This document shows, one piece after another, positions 43,715 to 55,575 of a DNA stretch of 64,000 nucleotides. Under the pieces are notes generated by a model. The model was not told where the DNA came from, searched no databases, and saw nothing but the letters and a program-made list of their open reading frames with translations. This DNA is from Armigeres subalbatus (lineage: Eukaryota; Arthropoda; Insecta; Diptera; Culicidae): contig NW_026943605.1 in assembly GCF_024139115.2 (NCBI RefSeq), positions 248,001-312,000 of the forward strand, in the 5' to 3' direction. Position numbers and translations under genes: made by a program. Every line of letters begins with the position of its first letter. Position 1 is the first letter of the stretch.

Positions 43715-44660
43715 GATTCCCCTGGTCCGTTGCTCAAAGCCGATAGGTAATCGATTAGCGGTTGAAGATAAAGCGAAAACAGAATCATTCTCAAAGGATC
43801 CGTACAGTTCGATTTATGCTGATTGAATCTGTAAATCTACCGTTTATGAGAATTTGCGACTGAGAAAGGTTCATAGTTATCGAGAGAAAGTTGATGAATG
43901 CTTCGTTGATTCCCATTCTTCTTAAAGAAGTTAAAAGAAACCTATGATTCACACGATCAAAGGCATTACTCAGGTCGCAGGCAATTATAAGAGCGTTTTG
44001 ACCGGTTCGACGAGTTTCTCCTATTTGGCAAGTGGCTTCGAAGATATTTCAATTCCCATTGCAGCATTTCTGATTCTCTGATAATAGTAACGACGTGACT
44101 ATAGACAAACGATCTTTGAGAATGCGGCTAAAAATTTTGTAATCTACATTCAACAGAGAAATCGGCATATACGAGTTTACACTGTTGTAACCTGTTTTTT
44201 TTTTCAGCCAAAGCGATGATTCCTTGTAGTTGTTCTTCCCGAATAGCGCCATTTTTCATTTTATCTCAACGAATTTCACCTTTGATCACGTTCCATGCAC
44301 GCAGAAAAAACTCCTTTGTGAAGCCGTCCTTTCCTGGATACTTGTTTTATGCCGCCGATTTAATCGCTTCGAAAGCTTCTTCCTCCGTGATTGCGTCCAT
44401 CATAGTGCTATTATAGAACGTGTTCCTAGGAATCGATCTTACCGGTTGAAATATTTCTTGACCTCCTAGGTTTTTTTGTCAAAAACATTGACCGATAGTG
44501 ATCAAAGATGTGATCTTCGACTGCCTGCCTATCCACGATGTTGACTTCACCAACGGTAATGTTGGATATCTTTGACATTGTTCGCCGTTTACTTTGTTCG
44601 TCCAGTTGAAAGATGGATGTCTGTTCGCTGTTGCTGGAGGCCGGATTTGTCTATGTATGA
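43715..44660 (-). pseudogene. L1/Tx1-like non-LTR RT relic
   Basis: Minus strand. An early segment has VNGEQCQRYPTLPLVKSTSW (about 44595-44535). The RT then shows SYMPISLLNVDYKIFSRILK (about 44165-44105), LLLSENQKCCNGN, and, in a second frame, RTGQNALIIACDLSNAFDRV (about 44010-43955) and ASINFLSITMNLS-like sequence after it. LLNVDYKI and the DLSNAFDRV box are characteristic of L1/Tx1-group RTs and differ from the FKAAYD type of NL-A to NL-C. Several frameshifts. It meets a plus-strand relic head-to-head at about 44660. Confidence 0.65.
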
Positions 44661-45225
44661 TGCCCAACAACGAACTCGTAGTCTTCAGAAAAAGGCTGCA
44701 GCAAAGGCTAGACGAAACCGTAAACGAAGAAAACAACAATTTCATCATTCAAAAAATAGCATAAATCAAGCAAAAAATTCAACTTGAAAAACTGTTTACG
44801 GAAGCGCTCAGGATTCGGACAAACAACTGTTGGCCAATGCAAAGAAACAATTTGTAGGTCCTCCATCAACCATCGACCATCCAATAGCAGGCCTCTCGAT
44901 CCCCAAATTCATCAACTTCAGGAAGGGCGAGACTATAAATCCATACCGGCAAAACAAACAAATTTCAAATGACAACAACCTCAAACAGCTTCCAACGGAA
45001 GTTGCTGATGCAACAACAACAACGACAAATTCAGCGTCAGCATGGTCACTTGACCCAATGCGTCCACCTATAGTTAGCATGACTCAAGAATCAGCTGACG
45101 GAGATGGACGTTTCCTGAAGGCTCGACTACGGGACCCGAAAATAATGTATATCGTGCGACTTTATCTGGCATATTTGTATGACAAGGAGTCATCATTTTG
45201 CGTTTTGCTTCTTTGAATGTCGGGC
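44650..45225 (+). pseudogene. L1/Tx1-like relic: leader peptide and endonuclease start
   Basis: Open plus frames encode a basic segment (KKAAAKARRNRKRRKQQ at about 44690-44745), a spacer with IDHPIAGLSIPKFINFRKGE, and RDPKIMYIVRLYLAYLYDK, ending in LRFASLNVG at about 45200. LRFASLNV is the first beta strand of the endonuclease; the related copy at 48385 reads LRFASLNVNG. The endonuclease is cut off there and NL-C sequence follows. One stop at 44787-44789 interrupts the leader. Confidence 0.5.
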
Positions 45226-45239
45226 TGCAAAATGGTGGG

Positions 45240-48013
45240 TTGACATCAAGGAAGGAGCGCCCAACAGAGCTCTGGTCACCACAAGTTCCTATCTCACGCT
45301 TTCACGGGCCGATGACAAAAGACTGCCAGCTAAGGGTTGTGTACTTAGTAGTGCAGCCTGGGCACTGTTATCCAACTGACATTAGCAAGAATGAGAAGGT
45401 ACGCTTCGAGCGTCGGTTCACCAGGAGGTGCGGCTCAAACAGCGTCTGCTTGGTACCCAGCGGCTGATCAACGCAATGCTGTATCGCGTCAACTATACCT
45501 AAGGTGACAGCCCAACCAGCGCGATGTAGATATCGCGACTCCGGTAAAATAGCTTACTGAAGCTTCTCAAATACCACGAAAAATGGAGATAGAAGAAAAA
45601 AAGAACGTTATTTTTGGCAACCGACCCGGCAACGAAATAAGAACTATGATTGGAAATTCGGTACCTGGAATGTCAGGACCCTAAATGAAGCTGGACGAGT
45701 GAGCCTTCTGGCTCGTGAACTGCAGAAGGTTGGATGAAGAAGGCCGATGGCCTAGATCCGGAGAACGTGAACTCTGAGCCGTGGACCCCACGACCGACAC
45801 TGCATTCAAGTATAACATCTATCACAGCGGCAGCGGAAAAGCAGAGCATGGAGTTGGTTTCGTAGTGATGGGCAAGCAGATGAAGCGAGTGATGCGGTGG
45901 AAACCAATTAGCGAATGAATCTGTGTGTTGAGGATACGGGGCAAATTCTTCAATTACAGCCTAATCAACGTTTACGCACCGGCAAACGATAAATCCGACG
46001 ACGTGAAGGACACGTTTTATGAATGTCTTGATGAAGCCTATGGAGAGTGCCCAAAGCATGACGTGAAAATTGTCATCGGAGACGCTAACGCTTAGGTCGG
46101 TAGAGAGGACTTTTTCCGTCCCATAATTGGTAGAGAGAGTCTTCACTCCACTACCAATGACAACGGCCTACGGCTAGTAAATTTCGCTGCTGCCAGAGGG
46201 ATGATCATCAGTAGCACCTACTTTGCACGAAAAAATATCCGAAAGCACACCTGGAGACACCCACATGGTGAAACTTGCAACCAGATAGACCATGTTCTGG
46301 TGGATGGGCGCCATTTCTCGGATGTTATCGATGTGCGGACATTTAGAGGTCCAAACCTTGACTCTGATCACTACCTCGTTGTCAGTAAAATTCGATCACG
46401 GTTGTCAACTGTATCGAACGAAAGATCACAGCGAACGATGCGTTACAATATCCAGCGATTGTCTGCGGAAGGAGTTTCGGCTGAGTACCGTCAGAAGCTC
46501 GACAAACGGATAAGTGCAATCAACGTTAGCGACAACATCAACGATCTATGGGAGTCGATCCATGGAGCGGTGAGCACAACAGCACGAGAAGTGGTAGGCA
46601 CTGCGCAGAGGCGACCCAGGACAGGTTGGTTCGATGTGGAGTGTCAGAGAGTGACAGACGAGAAGAACGTTGCCATAAGCCGGATGTTGGTGTTGGCTCG
46701 ATCGAATAGAGATCGGTACAAGGAAGCAAGGGCAGCCGAGAAACGAACCCACCGCAGAAAGAAGAAAGAATATGAAAAACAAGTGATGGCCTCATTTGCC
46801 CTCTCTTTAAGAAAGGGGCACAGACTGGAGTGCGCCAGTGACCGAGGAATAACCCTATTTAATTCGGCGTACAAAATTATGTCCCGTATTCTGTTCAAGA
46901 GATTGAGACCGCTTGAAGAATCCTTCGTCGGCGAATACCAAGCAGGTTTTCGTGAGGGCCGATCAACGACGGATCAAATGTTTACCCTGAGACAAATCCT
47001 TGATAAATTCCGGGAGTACAACTTGCAGACACATCATCTGTTTATTGATTTCAAGGCGGCGTACGATTCAGTGAAACGGAAGGAATTATGGCAAATTATG
47101 CTAAAACATAGTTTTCCGGCGTAACTGATACGGCTGATTCGTCTAACGTTGGACGGATCGAAATCAAGTGTAAGGGTTGCGGATGAAATATTATCACAAG
47201 ATCGCATATGCTCCTGAGATTTGCGGACGATATCGATATTATCGGGATTGATCGCCGTGCCGTGGAAGAGGCATTTGTGCCTTTTACGAGGGAGACATCG
47301 AGGATTGAACTCACGATCAATACCAACAAAACGAAGTATATGGTCGCTGGCAATCAACGTGGGTTCATTAGTGGTGGTGGTAGCGAAATGGTGCTGGATG
47401 GTGACAAATTTGAAGTGGTAGAAGAATTTGTGTATCTTGGAACATTAGTGACGTGCGGTAATGATGTTACCCGCGAGGTGAAAAGGCTTAACTCCCGTAG
47501 TCTACAAACGAAGACAAAATTTGCGCTGTATACTACTTTGATTTTTCCGATGGCTTTATACGGTCATGAAACATGGACGTTAAAGGAGGTTGATCGGAGA
47601 ACTTTCAGAGTTTTTGAGCGTAAGGTGCTGCGGACAATACTCGGCGGTAAACAGGAAAACGGTATCTGACAGCGTCGCATCAATCACGAGTTGTACCAGG
47701 TGTATAAAGGGCTGGATATTATTAAGCTTATTCAACACGGCAAACTACGGTGGGCTGGTCACGTTGTTTGTATGCCGGAAGAACATCAAGCGAAAATAAT
47801 ATTTAGTAGAGAACCCGGAAGAGGTCGCATGCTTCGTGGAAGGCCGCGTACACGATGACTTTTTGCAGTTGAAGAGGACCTGAGGACGCTCAAAGTTCAG
47901 GGCGACTGGAAGCGATTGGCCCAAGATCGAGTCCAGTGGAGAAGGATACTCCATTTGGCGTAGGTCCATCGAAGAGCTGTAGCCCATCAAGTATCAAGTA
48001 AGTAAGTAAGTCT
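45240..48013 (+). pseudogene. non-LTR retrotransposon NL-C, most complete copy
   Basis: A 5' UTR of ~400 bp precedes the endonuclease, which opens KFGTWNVRTLNEAGRVSLLA (about 45657). It continues GVGFVVMGKQMKRVM, SLINVYAPANDKSDDVKD, DVKIVIGDANA (then TAG), and the long frame 46201-47124 with NQIDHVLVDGRHFSDV, the linker, ITLFNSAYKIMSRILFKRL, EYQAGFREGRSTTDQMFTLR and LFIDFKAAYDSVKRKELWQ. Deletions remove part of the linker/RT start (near 46793) and the RT GLRQGD segment (near 47205). It resumes at MLLRFADDIDIIG, FVYLGTLVTCGNDV, RWAGHV and AQDRVQW. Stops at about 45917, 46095, 47124 and 47668. The tail is (AAGT)n at 47998-48012. Confidence 0.85.
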
Positions 48014-48177
48014 ATAGGCACACGCCGATACCTTACGATGACGAACTGTTTTTTAAATGCAGTAAAATAATGAGCGACCAAGGTGGTCGCTTCTGAAGAA
48101 ACACGAACACGAACATTATCGTACATAATGCACATAACGGCATTCAAAGATATTATCCATCCGATGGCTTAGTAACT

Positions 48178-48960
48178 ATGCCAATCAATGTACTTGAAGA
48201 TCCTGCCCAGTCAAATAACGTGTATGGAAGTGTATTTCCTAGCGAATGTGTCTATCCTTGCATCGTTACCCCACGCCGCAGTTTTCCTGATCCTATGATG
48301 CTCGTCCAGAAAGTGTTTAGGTTAGAGGTAGCTGATTCACAGATGACAGAACCTTTTCCTTTTTCAATTGGTCCAAAGCGCGGATTGCGTTTTGCTTCTT
48401 TGAATGTCAATGGTTGTAGAAACTTGGAAAAACAAAATGCCATTCACTCCTTGTTAATGTTATATCGAGTTCAGCTAGCGGTCTTGCAGGAGGTCTGCTA
48501 TAACAAATAACTTTTACTGGCATATGAGTGGACGAGCGAACAGTAGAAGAAGAGGTTTAGCTATTTTGAATCGTCGTGATTTCAATGCTGTGTATCTATG
48601 AAGAAGTATCTATGCTGGGTCTAATATTCAACATGCCCACATTTTATATCAGGTAAGACTCAATTATTTATGTATTACTATTGTATTTTAATGTCCTTTT
48701 GGACAGGTTGGTTCCAATCTCCGTGAGCTGGGCATTATCAACGTGCACTGCCCTAATCACGGATCCGATAGGTTCTTTAGTCGACTTGGTTCAATAGTTG
48801 CACAACTAGATAGCACTAGATTGTAAACATCGCATCGTCTTATTGTGGCAGGTAACTTCAACAGCTATTTATAGAATTCCAGGCTAAACCCAGACGAAGC
48901 GCAATTATTCGGTCATCATGCGGGGCATCACAAAAGGCTTACAGACAGGGATGGGAACGG
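48178..48960 (+). pseudogene. L1/Tx1-like relic: leader and endonuclease
   Basis: An open frame 48178-48510 ends in GLRFASLNVNGCRNLEKQNA and VQLAVLQEVCYNK, the first two endonuclease blocks. After a broken stretch, ELGIINVHCPNHGSDRFFSR (about 48725-48785), RLIVAGNFNSYL and GHHKRLTDRDGNG follow in frame pieces with two stops. Foreign DNA starts at about 48960. It is probably the 5' half of the element whose linker is at 50380-50870. Confidence 0.6.
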
Positions 48961-49654
48961 TTGACATTTCTTTTTATCATTCATTCTGCCACGCAGACAA
49001 AGAAAAATAAAAGCACGGCAGCCGCAGCAGCAGCCACGACCAAGCAGACGACAGTCAGCACATGATTTTATTATTTTCTCCCCACGATGAATATTTCTGT
49101 ACGCTCATTTCACCGACGTATGACCGTTTTTGGTGGTAAATGATAATTTAATTATTCCTTGCTCATTTTAGAGACTAGAAATAATAAATTAGTACCAACG
49201 GCTAGTATTCTTTCTAGGCTTTGCGCAAATAAACTCGATTCTGTTCTGTTTGCGCTGCGCACGAACCGAAACAAGAAATCTTATGCAAATGCTGACCGCA
49301 CCGACGGCTCGACTCTCACGCAGAAGCAAACAAACAGTTTGCCTCATCGGAAAAAAAAAAGTCACAATGAGACATAATTTTTTTTTGAAAACCTGTTTCG
49401 GTTTGTGCGGTGCATGAAATTTGACCAGATAAAATGTAAACATTCACATAATCACAGTGTTTTACTGTACATTTCCCATTACTGCTTACAGATGAATATG
49501 TTCATTTGTTTACATGCGCTTGCTGCTCGCTCTACTCAGTTCAATTTAAACGAGAGTTTTCGGTGGACATGGACAAATGGAACTTTTCGCAGCAAGGTGG
49601 ACCAGTTGCTAACTTCGTTGCACTCATGATTATTTCTACGGGGACTACAGTTCG
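48961..49654. other. insert of unknown type within the L1/Tx1-like relic
   Basis: Contains a CAG-rich stretch at about 49015-49055 and otherwise AT-rich DNA. Overlapping frames at 49159-49443 are shadows of each other. No TIR or duplication identified. Confidence 0.35.
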
Positions 49655-49798
49655 TTTTACCAAAAGAACACCAGTCACGTTTTCCAGAACGTTCCAGAAA
49701 ACGTGACTTTGTTCCGGAATCCGTGGCTCTTGTTCACGAAAAATACACCGTGAACTTGTTAGTTCACGAATTCATGAACGCTTTTTTTGCGTGTCCAC
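49655..49798 (+). mobile_element. palindromic MITE family M, copy 1 (partial)
   Basis: CACCAGTCACGTTTTCCAGA and TTCCAGAAAACGTGAC form an internal palindrome. The copy runs through ACACCGTGAACTTG and TTCACGAATTCATGAACGC to TTTTTTTGCGTG. The reverse complement recurs at 52748-52950. The left terminus is missing here. Confidence 0.65.
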
Positions 49799-50379
49799 AG
49801 TAAGACCAGCTGCAACCTTACAACCTTCAGATCCGGCTCTGCACCAAAAGGCTAATGTCCGCCAGCAATTCCTATCTCGGCTGTTGAAGCTCAATTGAAA
49901 ACCAAAGTTAAGAACATCGCTAAGGACATTCTGCAGAAAAAATCACCCATTCCAGCTACTATAAGAAGCAGAATGTAAAATAATCGAAATTTTTTAGTGA
50001 AGACAATTTGTCTTCATTTGTCAGTTCACTTCCGACACATTCATAGTCGGCTCTGGACAGTCAATATTCAGTTGAATATTAGTCATTGAATATTTATACA
50101 CATTTTACAAATTGATAAATTATCTGAAATCTGAACACGTTTCAAATGAGTAAAGTGATTTATCACACAGGACTGAATCCGATTTTCATCCGCGAGGCAC
50201 TTTCAGTGGTAAACATCAAAATAAACAATGCTAATTATGTTTTTTTCTGCACATAGTAAACACATTCAGTGACAGTCGAATGAATGAGTTCGTGGAGTAG
50301 TCGTCTGACTACGTCATTCTATGTTTTGAATATTCATGCGATGTTTGTCAAAATTCGGACCGAAGTTGCTTCATGAAGA

Positions 50380-50870
50380 TGAATATTTTAAGCTATCAGA
50401 GCTATCAGGAGTGTCTAAAAGCTTTGGCTGATGTTCGTTCTTAATACCCAAAATGGACGTACAAGTTATCCGAGGCACGAGAGATATTGCTTATGAAAGT
50501 TCTTGAGTATGAGGAGAACGAAATCCGACTTTTGTTTTCTAAAGTCTCCACCAGTATCCAGCTGGAGAACGCACTTTCAAATATCTTAAGCGGTGCAACA
50601 GAAAGAAAAGTGTCCGGTCTGTTCCTTTCACCATTCGGTTGAGTGATTGGGATTCCGAAGATAATACACAGCACCCTTACATCACACCTGCTCTAGAAGA
50701 ATTAGAAGACGCTTTTTTATTGTCTCCTCCTACCCTATTGGATATTCTGAACCTTGTGAGCAGTCTTTAGAATGTGAAAACTCCGGGTGTTGATTCACTA
50801 TATGCCGAATACTTCAAATATTGTGATAGTGGAACCTTGCCTTGCCTTGATAGTGGTTGTGCCTATTTCT
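50380..50870 (+). pseudogene. L1/Tx1-like relic: linker before RT
   Basis: Plus strand pieces: LMKVLEYEENEIRLL and LFSKVSTSIQLENALS (about 50475-50590), then SDWDSEDNTQHPYITPALEE and NVKTPGVDSLYAEYFKYCD (about 50642-50825) with one stop between. The K.PGVD...AEY.K pattern is the conserved entry to the RT. The RT itself does not follow. Confidence 0.55.
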
Positions 50871-52094
50871 AAAGTAAAGTTATTCTATATTATCGTAGGA
50901 TCTCACTATAGGATTTCGGGCGGTCATTAATCGAAAATGTCATGTCTTCCGAATTATTTTAAAATATTTTCTCTCCATTGTCAATACTCTAATTAAGAGA
51001 AATTCTGAATTTGAAGTCTCTAGGTGCACTAGTTCCAAAGATATAAGGTGGCAAAGTCAGAAATGGGTAAAAAAGTTAGCAAATTTTCTGAAAAATATTT
51101 TATTTTCAACTATTTATTGAAATATTTTTAAATGTTTTTCTTCAATGTTAATACATCATTACAAAGGTTATTGTATAAGCTTTTAAATGGTGTGCAAAAA
51201 CTAATGGTTACACTGTGAAAAAAATTGAAAAAATGCGGAAGCAATATTTTTTCCAAAAACGACGCTATTTTCAACTTTGATAGTGAAGAACTTTTTTTTC
51301 CTCAGGAATCCCCGGGTTCTTTTATGATACACATCAAGGACAAAGCTTCGACTAAAATGTCCCGAAAGAATTTCTTGCCAGTATTTGCAATCAGGCTTCC
51401 AAAAATCTCACGCATACACGAATGAGACCGTGAGCAGTGCGACAGCTCGGCTCATTTATTTTTTGTTTCGGAGAGGCGCAACAACAGAGCATACACAAGT
51501 TTTGTTATGCGAGTGTGCCCTGTCGTATGCACTTCGTTTTACGATGTGCCACATGAAGTAAAGTCTCATCGCATCTGCAGCTCACCGTACTTGTTATTTG
51601 AGATAGCTGTGAGACAGCTCATGTGCAACAGCGCATTGAGACAGCTCATGTGCTTCTCTATTTTGCTTTGGCACATCATATTGCTTTACCACATCGACGA
51701 ATAGGACAATGTTGTTGCAGCAGCACAATACGGTAGGAGAACCGAGTGAACGCTGCTGTCGTCAGAGAAAAAGTAGAAACACAGATTTAACACGGCTAGG
51801 TAGGCAAAAGCAACCGATGGTGTTAAATTCTACAGGTCCCTCGGCACACATTAGGGGGATAATTTTAAAATGCATAATGTTATTGAAATCTCATTGATGT
51901 ACGATACGGAAAATGTTATTAAGTACGTATTTGGAAGTTCACTTCATTTTTATATATTTTCTGGAATATCATATAGGGACTACTTCTGGAATTCATCTTG
52001 TAGTTCCGATATTCATCCCACGAAAAACGAAGCAATGAAAAGGAATTTGTTTTGTTTCTTCGACCCGAGCAGCACACAGGTTTTAATAACTTGT
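50871..52094. other. no recognised gene
   Basis: AT-rich; a 16-bp direct repeat GAGACAGCTCATGTGC at about 51612 and 51639. Short frames only, none with a domain. Confidence 0.4.
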
Positions 52095-52108
52095 ATACAA
52101 CCAGATTC

Positions 52109-52401
52109 CTGTGGGCCCTCCTTAGCCGTGTGGTAAGACGCGCGGCTACAAAGCAAGACCATGCTGAGGGTGGCTGGGTTCGATTCCCGGTGTCGGATTA
52201 GGCAATTTTCGGATTGGAAATTGTCTCGACTTCCCTGGGCATAAAAGTATCATCGTGTTAGCCTCATGATATACGAATGCAATAATGGTAACCTGGCTCA
52301 GAAACCTCGCAGTTAATAACTGTGGAAGTGCTTAATGAACACTAAGCTGCGAGGCGGCTCTGTCCCAGTGTGGGGATGTAATGCCAATAAGAAGAAGAAG
52401 A
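52109..52401 (+). mobile_element. T-SINE copy 5 with 14-bp target duplication
   Basis: Full-length copy with GAA tail; ATACAACCAGATTC is exact at 52095-52108 and 52402-52415. The perfect duplication and close match to the other copies indicate recent movement. Confidence 0.92.
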
Positions 52402-52747
52402 ATACAACCAGATTCAATCATAATCATATTTCTATAACCACATTCACTGGAATTGTGCTGCTTTGGCATTGGCTAATATCACCCGAACAAATTTTGTTGG
52501 ACATGACAACTTTCTTAACCTTCCGCAACTCGCTTCAGCTTTCATAACACGAGAACTCGCGTGTTGTAGAAAGTACAACAGTCCAAAAATTCGTTATAAT
52601 GAAGCCAATTCAAATGATATCAACATGTTTTTTGGGAAAATAATGAAGGGGATATATACTCTCATTGAGGACATTTTTTTAGTCCAATGGATCTCCTGCT
52701 GGTCCTCCGGAAGATCCGGAACCAATGGAATACAGATAAAAATAGTC

Positions 52748-52950
52748 AATTTTCTCAATAAATAAAGCGTTCATGAATTCGTGAACAAACGAGTTCACGG
52801 TGTATTTTTTCGGGAACAACAGTCACGGATTCGGGATTACAGTCACGTTTTTTGGAACGTTCTGGAAAACGTGACTGGTGCTCCCGAATCCATGAATTAT
52901 ATTACGGTGTATTTTTGCTGGTTCACGAATTCGGGAACCCTTTTTTTTGC
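52748..52950 (-). mobile_element. palindromic MITE family M, copy 2
   Basis: On the minus strand it starts CACGCAAAAAAAAGGGTTCC, passes CCAGTCACGTTTTCCAGAAC and a second inverted GTCACG block, and ends TTCACGAATTCATGAACGCT. It matches copy 1 in the opposite orientation. Its far end is truncated against an AATAAATAA sequence. The internal palindrome around GGAACGTTC is preserved. Confidence 0.7.
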
Positions 52951-53758
52951 GTGTAACAATTCTAAAAACCCTGGTGCAGTGAAAAAAAATCTAAATCCAT
53001 TTTCAATCCCATGCGGCTTATGAGTCAAGAAGAAAATTCATTTGGAATTCTCCCACTTAGCGGCGCTAGTGTACATGAAAATGCCAGTTTGGTTCGATAT
53101 CTCGGGATCTATGGGATTTAGAAAATTTCCGTCTTACAAAGTTGTTCAAGGACTAGAGACCAATATGTTGAGAAACTGTTTAGTTTAGAATTCAGCCGTA
53201 AGGCGGCGCTAGTGTATATGAGAGATCAGTTTAGTTTGACATATCGGGATCTCGTTCGTTACGTAGTTTGGGTAAGATTTAGAAAATTGCCGTCTTGAAC
53301 TAAGTTGTTCGAAGATTGGGAACCGAATAATTTAGAATTCATCCGCAAGGAGGTGCTACTTTATATGAGAGATCAGTTCTTCGATATATCGGGATCTGTG
53401 GGATTTAGAAAGTTGCCGTTTTCTATAAAGTTGTTCGAGGATTGGAAACCACTATGTCGAGAACCTGTTTAGCTTAGAATTCATCCGCAAGGTGGCGCTG
53501 CTATATATGAGAGATCAGTTTGATATCTCGGGATCTGTTGGATTTAGAAAGTTGACATCTTCTATAAAGTTGTTCGAGCATTGGACACCAATATGTTGAT
53601 AAACTGTTTAGTTCACAATTCAGTCGCAAGGCAGCGCTAGTGTATATGAGAAATCAGTTTAGCTTGATATCTCGGGATCTGTGGGATTGAGAAAATTGCC
53701 GTCTTCTACAAAGTTGGGGGGATTGGAAACCAATATGTTGAAAAAAAATTTAAGTTAA

Positions 53759-54494
53759 ACCCTTTATAAGGCAGTGGCAACTATATTGCCACCAACAAAT
53801 TAAATGTTTTTCTATTTATCAAAAAGAGCTCTACTTATTATTTCCCAAGTAGTGACTTTATTTGCTTCCTAGTAACACCCCAGATGAATTTGAGCCATAA
53901 AAAATGAAATGTCAATTTGAGAACAGTTTTTTTACGAACAAATCGTAAGTTTCAAGTGGAAGAAGGATTTTCAGTTATAATTCGTTAAAAAAACGACAAA
54001 CATATATTTTTTCCCGTTGGTATCAAGAATTTTGAATCTCCTGTGTTAGATTATTACGTGATTAGCGTGAAAAAAGCTTTACCTTCCTGTATATTTGGTT
54101 TTTGGATTTTTGACGAAATTGTGTTTTTTTTTCCCAAGGGTCCCCCCTTGGGAACAAAAGCGCAAAAAAAATTTCATTTATAATGCGTTTTCCGACTAGG
54201 ACTCTTCACCAAAAAAAGTAACGTGCCTTGATTTGACTCGTTTTACGTAAAACCTAATTTTTAAAAATCATTTATTTATTTCTTTGTTGCCTGTTTTCCC
54301 GCTTGCCGGGCAGTGGCAATTATATTGCCACCAATGTTATCCCGCTTGCCGGGCAGTGGCAACTATATTGCCACCAATTTTTCAATGTTTCTAAACTGTT
54401 TAATGTATAGCAAACATACATTTGAGATGTCAACATTGTGTCCTATTGTTATTTTTGTCAATTTATTGTTTAGATTCGTCTGCCTTATAAAGGG
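53759..54494. mobile_element. piggyBac-like non-autonomous element at TTAA
   Basis: Ends CCCTTTATAAGGCAG (left) and inverted CTGCCTTATAAAGGG (right), flanked by TTAA at 53755-53758 and 54495-54498; one extra A at the left end. CCC-type ends and a TTAA target are the piggyBac signature. GTGGCAAYTATATTGCCAC, a 19-bp palindrome, occurs three times inside (about 53773, 54312, 54354). Satellite sequence continues on both sides. No transposase frame. Confidence 0.8.
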
Positions 54495-54554
54495 TTAACA
54501 ATCATCCGTAGAGTAGTGGTAGTGCATGTGAGACCACCAGTTTGGTTATATATA

Positions 54555-54688
54555 GACCAACATTTGAAAAGGGCGTAACAGTCAAAATTTATTTCTTATT
54601 ATTATTCGTCCACATATGTAGCTTTATATGTAGACGAAGATTCAGAAGAAATAAATTTTGGCTGTAACGCCCTTTTCAAATGTTGGTC
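54555..54688. mobile_element. 134-bp MITE in the satellite
   Basis: GACCAACATTTGAAAAGGGC and the following GTAACAGTCAAAATTTATTTCTT pair with the inverted right half with about two mismatches (arms ~43 bp). It splits one satellite unit (TTGGTTATATA ... GATATATCCCCGG). The target duplication is not clear. Confidence 0.75.
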
Positions 54689-54959
54689 AAGATATATCCC
54701 CGGATCTATGATATTATAGAGTGGCCGTCTTCTACACAGCTGTTCAAGGATGAAAACTAATATAATGAAAAACTGTTGAGTTTGGATTACATCCGAAGAC
54801 GAGAATTTAACCTAAGCCCTCAATCAAGCCTAGCGCATTTCGACTGACGCGCTAGCCATCTGGACTATACACCACATGAGAGAAGCAGTAGAATCACAAG
54901 TAGAAGGGTAATAGAGATAGCAAAGGGTGAAGATAGTGGAATTGGCACTATGCTATTCT

Positions 54960-55575
54960 GCGTCTTTGTCCAGATTTGCCGGAAAGGGCGTCTGGTAGCC
55001 ACCTGCGGCCATTGCAAAGTAAGAACTGTAAATTAACACTAACATCACCGTCAGAAATGGTTTAACAAAATTGCGCTGCTCTAGGACGAACTTCCCAAAA
55101 TGACTTTTTTTACGGTCGTTCCGGATTATCCGGAAGGCCATCTAGTGGCCACCTGCGGTCATAGCAGAATAACAACTGTGTATTTACTTCATGGTTGTTG
55201 TCAGAAATTTTATAGAAGAAAATGCGCTGCTATAGGACAAACTTTCCAAAATGACCATTTTTACGGACGCTCTGGATTATACGAAAGGCCACCTGCGGGT
55301 ATAGCTGAGTAAGAACTGTGAAATTTCTCCAAAATCATCGTCAGAAATGGTTTAGAAAAATTGCGCTGCTTTAGGACAAACCTCAAAAATTGACCATTTT
55401 TACGGACGTTCCGGGTTATACGGAAGGCCGTCTGGTGGCCACCTACGGTCATAGCAGAGTAAGAGTTGTGTATAACCTCGAAGATCACCGTAAGAAATAG
55501 TTCAGAAAAAATAGCGCTGCTCTAAAACAAACTTCCCAAAATGACCATTTTTACGGACGTTCCGGATTATCGCTA
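54960..55575 (+). repeat. ~150-bp tandem array, four units
   Basis: GCCACCTGCGG landmarks at 54998, 55148, 55288 and 55438. Shared blocks are CAAAATGACCATTTTTACGG, ACGTTCCGGATTAT and TTGCGCTGCT. The third unit lacks about 10 bp. The unit differs from the 143-bp satellite. Frames crossing the units are not genes. Confidence 0.85.

Larger units (their letters stand above)
53030..54790 (+). repeat. ~143-bp satellite array interrupted by two TIR elements
   Basis: Five tandem units, with the GAATTC/CAATTC landmark at 53045, 53188, 53335, 53477 and 53616 (spacing 139-147 bp). Each has a GGCGGCGCTAGTGTATATG-like block, ATCTCGGGATCTGTGGGAT and AAGTTGTTCGAGGATTGG. A sixth unit continues after the piggyBac-like element at 53759-54494 and is split again by the MITE at 54555-54688. 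Two more diverged units lie inverted at 56520-56800. Non-coding. Confidence 0.85.

Noticed and set aside
44572..44787. Basic nucleolar-like host protein
   Set aside because: The basic stretch is the leader of an L1/Tx1-like relic ending in an endonuclease start.
53773..54372. CRISPR-like spaced repeats (three 19-bp palindromes)
   Set aside because: Irregular spacing, eukaryotic transposon context, no array.
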